From contig DGNS01000015.1 of NCBI GenBank assembly GCA_002389045.1, positions 355,440 to 419,439 of the forward strand: a stretch of 64,000 bases of DNA, given 5' to 3'. Position numbers and translations under genes: made by a program. How positions within the stretch are numbered: the first letter of the stretch is position 1; every line of letters begins with the position of its first letter. The stretch comes from Thiotrichaceae bacterium UBA4486 (GTDB lineage: Bacteria > Pseudomonadota > Gammaproteobacteria > Eutrophobiales > Eutrophobiaceae). Below, piece by piece: positions 59,527 to 64,000 of the stretch. The notes below the pieces were generated by a model. The model saw only the letters and a list, made by a program, of their open reading frames with translations. It was not told the origin of the DNA and did not search any database.

Positions 59527-60887
59527 TGATCCACATGAACCTGCGCCAGGCTGCTCTGCACGTGGATGGTCATATGCACGGTGAGGATGTGCTGTTTAAC
59601 GGTTGCAGTACCGATAGCCGCAGTTTGCAAGTCGGTGAACTGTTCATCGCCCTGACCGGCGAGCGATTTGACGGCCATGATTTTATCGGCCAGGCGGTGG
59701 CTGCCGGCGCCAGTGCCGCCATGGTGGAGGACCTGCCAGCGGCAGACCTGCCGGTCATCGTTGTCGATGATTGTCGCCAGGCGATGAACGATCTCGCCCG
59801 CGCCTGGCGGCAACAGTTTGATATTCCGGTGGTGGCGATCACCGGCAGTAACGGCAAGACCACGGTCAAGGAAATGGTCGCCGCCATCCTCTCGCGACAG
59901 GGTGCGGTATTGAGTACACGTGGCAATCTCAACAATGACATAGGCGTGCCCCTGACGCTGTTCGGTCTTGACCGCGAGCACCATTACGCGGTGGTGGAAA
60001 TGGGCGCCAATCATCCCGGCGAGATCGAAATTCTCAGTCATACGGCAGTGCCGGATGTGGCCGTGATCACCCAGTGTGCCCCGGCGCACCTGGAAGGCTT
60101 CGGAACGGTTGCCGGCGTTGCCGCGGCCAAGGCGGAAATCTACGGTGGCCTGCAGTCCGGTGGCACCGCCGTGATCAACCTGGACGATGACTTTGCGAAA
60201 TACTGGTTAAGCAAGACCCGTCACCTGCGGCAGATCACCTTCGGTCTGAACCCGCGTGCCGCTGTCATGGCGCGGGCTGTTTCGCTGGATACGAACAGCG
60301 GCTGTCCGGCTTTTTATCTTTGTCATGAAAACGGTGAAATAAAAATTGTTCTGGCTACGCCCGGGCAGCATAACTTGCGTAACGCTCTGGCCGCCGCGGC
60401 CTGCGCCCTGGCGCTGGGTTTTGAACTTGCCGACATCAAGCAGGGACTGGAGCGTTTCACGGGTGTGTCCGGCCGTTTGCAGATGAAGGCCGGCATCGGC
60501 GACAGCCGGGTGCTCGATGATACCTACAACGCCAATCCCGGTTCCCTGCGCGCCGGTATAGAGCTGCTGACCAGTCTCGGTGGCCGGCACTGGCTGGTGC
60601 TCGGGGACATGGGGGAACTGGGGTCCGAGAGCCGCGAACTGCATTACGAAATGGGTGAATCCGCGCGCGAGGCCGGTGTCGAAAGGCTGTATGCACTGGG
60701 TCCGTTGAGCCGGGAAACCGTGGCCGGCTTCGGTGAAGGTGCGCGCCACTTCGAAGACCACGACAGTTTGATCCATTGCCTGAAGCAGGACATGCAGGCG
60801 GATGTCACCGTGCTGGTCAAAGGATCGCGGGCCATGAAGATGGAACAGGTGGTGGTGGCTATCAGCCGGGAGGAGGCGACATGCTGA
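59526..60887 (+). CDS. murF: UDP-MurNAc-tripeptide-D-alanyl-D-alanine ligase
   Basis: This 453-residue Mur ligase adds D-Ala-D-Ala. ATP loop ITGSNGKTTVKEMV, NNDIGVPLTLF and the C-terminal LDDTYNANPGSLRAGI. The ATG at 59526 shares a base with the murE stop; a GTG at 59520 is less likely. Confidence 0.97.
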   Translation: MIHMNLRQAALHVDGHMHGEDVLFNGCSTDSRSLQVGELFIALTGERFDGHDFIGQAVAAGASAAMVEDLPAADLPVIVVDDCRQAMNDLARAWRQQFDIPVVAITGSNGKTTVKEMVAAILSRQGAVLSTRGNLNNDIGVPLTLFGLDREHHYAVVEMGANHPGEIEILSHTAVPDVAVITQCAPAHLEGFGTVAGVAAAKAEIYGGLQSGGTAVINLDDDFAKYWLSKTRHLRQITFGLNPRAAVMARAVSLDTNSGCPAFYLCHENGEIKIVLATPGQHNLRNALAAAACALALGFELADIKQGLERFTGVSGRLQMKAGIGDSRVLDDTYNANPGSLRAGIELLTSLGGRHWLVLGDMGELGSESRELHYEMGESAREAGVERLYALGPLSRETVAGFGEGARHFEDHDSLIHCLKQDMQADVTVLVKGSRAMKMEQVVVAISREEATC

Positions 60888-61963
60888 CCTGGCTGGCGGA
60901 ATATCTGACGCAGTTCCACAGCGGATTCAATGTCTTTCAATACATCACATTGAGGACCATTCTCGGCACGCTGACTTCGCTGTTCGTGGCCTTTCTCATC
61001 GGTCCGCGACTGATCCGGCAACTGAGCACCCAGCAGATCGAGCAAAGCATTCGCGATGACGGCCCGCAGACGCATCTGGAAAAGACCGGTACGCCGACCA
61101 TGGGCGGGTTGTTAATCCTGGTGTCGATCATGGCCGGAACGCTGTGCTGGTCCGATCTCTCCAACCGTTTTGTCTGGGTGGTGGTGCTGGTAACGCTGGC
61201 CTTCGGTCTCATCGGTTGGGTCGATGATTATCGCAAGGTAGTGCAGCGTAATCCGCGCGGCCTGCCGGCGCGTTATAAATATTTCTGGCAATCCGTGGTC
61301 GGTTTTGTCGCGGCACTGTTTTTATATCTTTCCGCCACTGTTCCGGCGGAAACCCAGTTGATTGTGCCGTTCGTGAAAGCCATTGTCATCGATATGGGCT
61401 GGGTCTACGTGCTGTTCAGCTATTTCGTGATTGTCGGTACCAGCAACGCAGTCAACCTGACCGACGGTCTCGACGGTCTGGCGATCCTGCCAACGGTCAT
61501 GGTTGCCGGCGCGCTGGCGATTTTTTCCTACGCCACCGGGCATCTGTATTTTTCCGATTACCTCGGCATTCCCTACGTGCCCGGCGCCGGTGAAGTGGCG
61601 GTGTTCTGTGGCGCCATGATGGGCTCCGGGCTCGGCTTCCTCTGGTTCAATACCTATCCGGCACAGGTGTTCATGGGCGATATCGGCGCCCTGGCGCTGG
61701 GCGCGGCCCTGGGTGTGGTTGCGGTGGTGGTGCGCCAGGAACTGGTGCTGGTGATCATGGGTGGTTTGTTTGTGATCGAAACCGTGTCGGTGATTTTGCA
61801 GGTCGGATCCTTCAAATTGACCGGGCGGCGGATATTCCACATGGCCCCGTTGCATCATCACTATGAGCTCAAGGGCTGGCCGGAGCCGCGCGTGATCGTG
61901 CGCTTCTGGATCATTACATTCATCCTGGTGCTGGTGGGTCTCGCCAGCCTGAAGATTCGCTAG
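60881..61963 (+). CDS. mraY: Phospho-MurNAc-pentapeptide translocase MraY
   Basis: This 360-residue membrane enzyme makes lipid I. About ten transmembrane segments; motifs TPTMGGLLIL, GWVDDYRKV, SNAVNLTDGLDGLA, and MAPLHHHYELKGWPE. The ATG at 60881 follows GGGAGGAGG and overlaps murF by seven bases. Confidence 0.97.
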   Translation: MLTWLAEYLTQFHSGFNVFQYITLRTILGTLTSLFVAFLIGPRLIRQLSTQQIEQSIRDDGPQTHLEKTGTPTMGGLLILVSIMAGTLCWSDLSNRFVWVVVLVTLAFGLIGWVDDYRKVVQRNPRGLPARYKYFWQSVVGFVAALFLYLSATVPAETQLIVPFVKAIVIDMGWVYVLFSYFVIVGTSNAVNLTDGLDGLAILPTVMVAGALAIFSYATGHLYFSDYLGIPYVPGAGEVAVFCGAMMGSGLGFLWFNTYPAQVFMGDIGALALGAALGVVAVVVRQELVLVIMGGLFVIETVSVILQVGSFKLTGRRIFHMAPLHHHYELKGWPEPRVIVRFWIITFILVLVGLASLKIR

Positions 61964-62004
61964 GGGAGCGGGTTTTGTCACATGCAGCCATACAGGGGCA
62001 AGCA

Positions 62005-63354
62005 ATGAACGACAGCAGTACGGCATTCGATACTGTGGTCATCGGTCTGGGCCAGACCGGGCTGTCCTGCGCCCGTCACCTGCAGCGTCTCGGTCTGCGC
62101 TTTGCCGTCACTGATAACCGCGACCTGCCGCCGCAACTGGCGCAGTTCAGGAAAGAATTTCCGGATGTCACGCTGGCCACCGGCAGCTTCGACGAAGGCC
62201 TGCTGGAAAATGCCCGGGAGATCCTGCTCAGCCCCGGAATTTCCCTGCAGGAACCGGCCATCGCCAGGGCGCTTGCCCGGGGTACGCCGGTGCTGGGCGA
62301 CGTGGAACTTTTCTGCCGCACGGCCGCGGCGCCCATCATTGCGGTCACCGGCTCCAACGGCAAGAGTACCGTGGTCAGCCTGGTCCATGCCATGGCGTTA
62401 AAAGCGGGACTGGCCTCGCAACTCGGCGGTAACATTGGCACCCCGGTACTGGATCTGCTGGCAGCGGACCAGGCCGATCTCTACGTACTGGAATTGTCCA
62501 GTTTCCAACTCGAATTGACCCGTTCCATGAACGCCCGTGCTGCGGTGGTTCTGAATATCAGTGCAGACCACATGGATCGCTACGATTCCCTGGCCAGCTA
62601 CACGCAAGCCAAGGCTGCCGTATACAACGGCACGGGTGTCATGGTGATCAACCTGGATGATCCATTGGTGAACGCTATGCGCGAGCCGCAACGTTCGTGG
62701 ATCGGTTTTTCGAATTCCGCACCCGGCGGAGACAATTTCGGTTTGCAAACCGTCCGCGGCGTGACCTGGCTGATGCACGGTCAGAGGCGATTGATCCAGG
62801 CTGCTGATCTGCGCCTTCGTGGTCAACACAATCACCTGAACGCCCTGGCGGCGCTGGCGCTGGGTCAGGCTGCCGGATTACCCATGCCGGTCATGCTCGA
62901 TGCCTTGCGAGCGTTCGAAGGCCTGCCGCACCGCTGTCAGCGTGTACGGGTGCTGGGCGGTGTGGACTGGATCAACGATTCCAAGGGTACCAACGTCGGC
63001 GCCAGCTGTGCCGCCATCGAGAGCCTGGCGGGTGAAAACAACCTCATCCTCATAGCCGGTGGCGAGGGCAAGGGCGCGGATTTTTCACCGCTGATCGCGG
63101 CCATGCAAGATCGGGTGCGTGTGGTCATTACCCTGGGTCGTGACGGGCCGGCTATTGCCGGGTTGCTACCACCCGGCATGCCGCATCAGCCGGTAACGAC
63201 CATGGAGGAAGCGGTACAACATGCCGCGGAACATGCCCGGCCCGGTGATACGGTGCTGTTGTCACCGGCCTGCGCCAGCCTCGATATGTTTACGGATTAT
63301 GCTGAACGGGGCCGTTGTTTTGCAGCGGCTGTGCACGCCCTGGGAGATGCATGA
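62005..63354 (+). CDS. murD: UDP-MurNAc-L-alanine-D-glutamate ligase
   Basis: This 449-residue Mur ligase adds D-Glu. Motifs VVIGLGQTGLSCARHL, ITGSNGKSTVV-type loop (AVTGSNGKSTVVSL) and NDSKGTNVGAS. ATG at 62005 follows CAGGGG. Its TGA overlaps the ftsW start. Confidence 0.97.
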   Translation: MNDSSTAFDTVVIGLGQTGLSCARHLQRLGLRFAVTDNRDLPPQLAQFRKEFPDVTLATGSFDEGLLENAREILLSPGISLQEPAIARALARGTPVLGDVELFCRTAAAPIIAVTGSNGKSTVVSLVHAMALKAGLASQLGGNIGTPVLDLLAADQADLYVLELSSFQLELTRSMNARAAVVLNISADHMDRYDSLASYTQAKAAVYNGTGVMVINLDDPLVNAMREPQRSWIGFSNSAPGGDNFGLQTVRGVTWLMHGQRRLIQAADLRLRGQHNHLNALAALALGQAAGLPMPVMLDALRAFEGLPHRCQRVRVLGGVDWINDSKGTNVGASCAAIESLAGENNLILIAGGEGKGADFSPLIAAMQDRVRVVITLGRDGPAIAGLLPPGMPHQPVTTMEEAVQHAAEHARPGDTVLLSPACASLDMFTDYAERGRCFAAAVHALGDA

Positions 63355-64000
63355 TGGCCGGTAGAACACAGGCGGTTCTGAAACAAGCGCCGGATTCCGA
63401 ACGGGACTTCATCCAGCGCTATGATGGCTGGCTGATTACCGTCATCCTGTTCCTGCTCTGCCTTGGTCTGACCATGGTGGCCTCGTCATCCGTGGCCATT
63501 GCCGATCGCGCCTACCACGATCCGCTGTTTTTTTTCTGGCGGCAACTGGTGGCGGTGATCGCAGGTGTCAGTGCAGGTCTGGTAGTGATGCACATTCCGA
63601 TGAAAATCTGGCAGTCGATGAGTGTGCCCTTGCTCGCTGTTGGTGTACTGCTGTTGATCCTGGTGCTGGTGCCCGGTGTGGGCAAGGAAGTCAACGGCAG
63701 TATGCGCTGGATCAGCCTGGGTCCGGTGGCGTTTCAGGCTTCAGAGCCGGTGAAGCTGTGCATCATCGCCTACATCGCCGGCTATCTCGTGCGTCAGAAC
63801 GAGCAGGTCAAGACCACGTTTGCCGGTTTCATCCGGCCGATTCTTATCGTCACGATGATTTCCGGCCTGCTGTTGCTGGAACCGGATTACGGCGCCTGCA
63901 TTGTTCTGTTTGCTACCACGCTGGGTATGCTGTTTCTGGCCGGTGTACCCTTGAGCCGGTTTTTTTCCTGGGTGCTGGTGGCCTCGACGGCGCTGGCTTC
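63351..64000 (+). CDS. ftsW: FtsW peptidoglycan polymerase, 5' part (runs off the window)
   Basis: The frame from ATG at 63351 is open to the window end (216 codons). It encodes several membrane segments of the SEDS family, including GLTMVASSSVAIA, VPGVGKEVNGSMRWISLGPVAFQASEPVKL and LLLEPDYGAC, which are conserved in FtsW. A second ATG follows directly at 63354. It overlaps murD by four bases. Confidence 0.95.
   Translation, partial: MMAGRTQAVLKQAPDSERDFIQRYDGWLITVILFLLCLGLTMVASSSVAIADRAYHDPLFFFWRQLVAVIAGVSAGLVVMHIPMKIWQSMSVPLLAVGVLLLILVLVPGVGKEVNGSMRWISLGPVAFQASEPVKLCIIAYIAGYLVRQNEQVKTTFAGFIRPILIVTMISGLLLLEPDYGACIVLFATTLGMLFLAGVPLSRFFSWVLVASTALA

Overview
The window is a chromosomal segment of a gammaproteobacterium (about 57-58 % G+C by eye, dense operons, classical Pseudomonas/Chromatiales-type gene order). 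A cytochrome bc1 complex, a dissimilatory-type ATP sulfurylase (sat), an Mg-type hemB, a CIRCE element on groESL and a GSI-beta glnA with NtrC/sigma-54 control suggest a free-living respiratory, possibly sulfur-oxidising lineage such as Chromatiales or a relative. The genus cannot be named from the sequence.

Layout. (1) 25-9868: degS-like protease, petABC, sspAB, then dolP, diaA, yraN and lpoA (minus strand), rsmI and the RNase P RNA gene. (2) 9915-19392: trmJ, suhB, a fatty-acid-hydroxylase/arsM/folD operon, hemB, ytoQ, gloA and ntrBC. (3) 19542-22250: an A+T-rich IS1595-type mobile element with passenger genes (a Doc-type toxin-antitoxin pair, a solo antitoxin-like gene, a zinc-ribbon microprotein, a 53-residue protein and a membrane protein), bounded by inverted repeats and inserted between ntrB and its partner glnA. 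(4) 22367-36013: DUF4124 gene, glnA, methyltransferase-lysA-lptM, esterase, rhlB, trxA, rho, two linked unknown genes, groESL and sat. (5) 36188-49707: nudix, tesA/ybbAP, a GCS2/M14 pair, HAD phosphatase, htpX, a 200-bp foldback element, cupin, hemH, a cold-shock gene, and an operon encoding a TSUP transporter, a cereblon-like CULT protein, YjbQ and DUF427. (6) 50048-64000: slt, an NDUFA9-like gene, cca, and the dcw cluster (mraZ, rsmH, ftsL, ftsI, murE, murF, mraY, murD, start of ftsW) with its MraZ operator.

How parts fit. The first block (pet-ssp-dolP-diaA-yraN-lpoA-rsmI-rnpB) and the last (mraZ onward) are adjacent in Pseudomonas-type genomes; here about 44.7 kb of mostly housekeeping genes separates them. 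ntrBC, the DUF4124 gene and glnA form one nitrogen-control locus with NtrC sites in front of both ntrB and glnA, now interrupted by the transposon. Several intergenic regions hold arrays of seven-base tandem repeats built from unrelated units.

The most notable items are the passenger-carrying IS1595-type element, the CULT-domain protein that keeps the three-tryptophan spacing of human cereblon, the heptanucleotide arrays, the foldback element that supplies the cupin stop codon, and the arsM-hydroxylase-folD operon.
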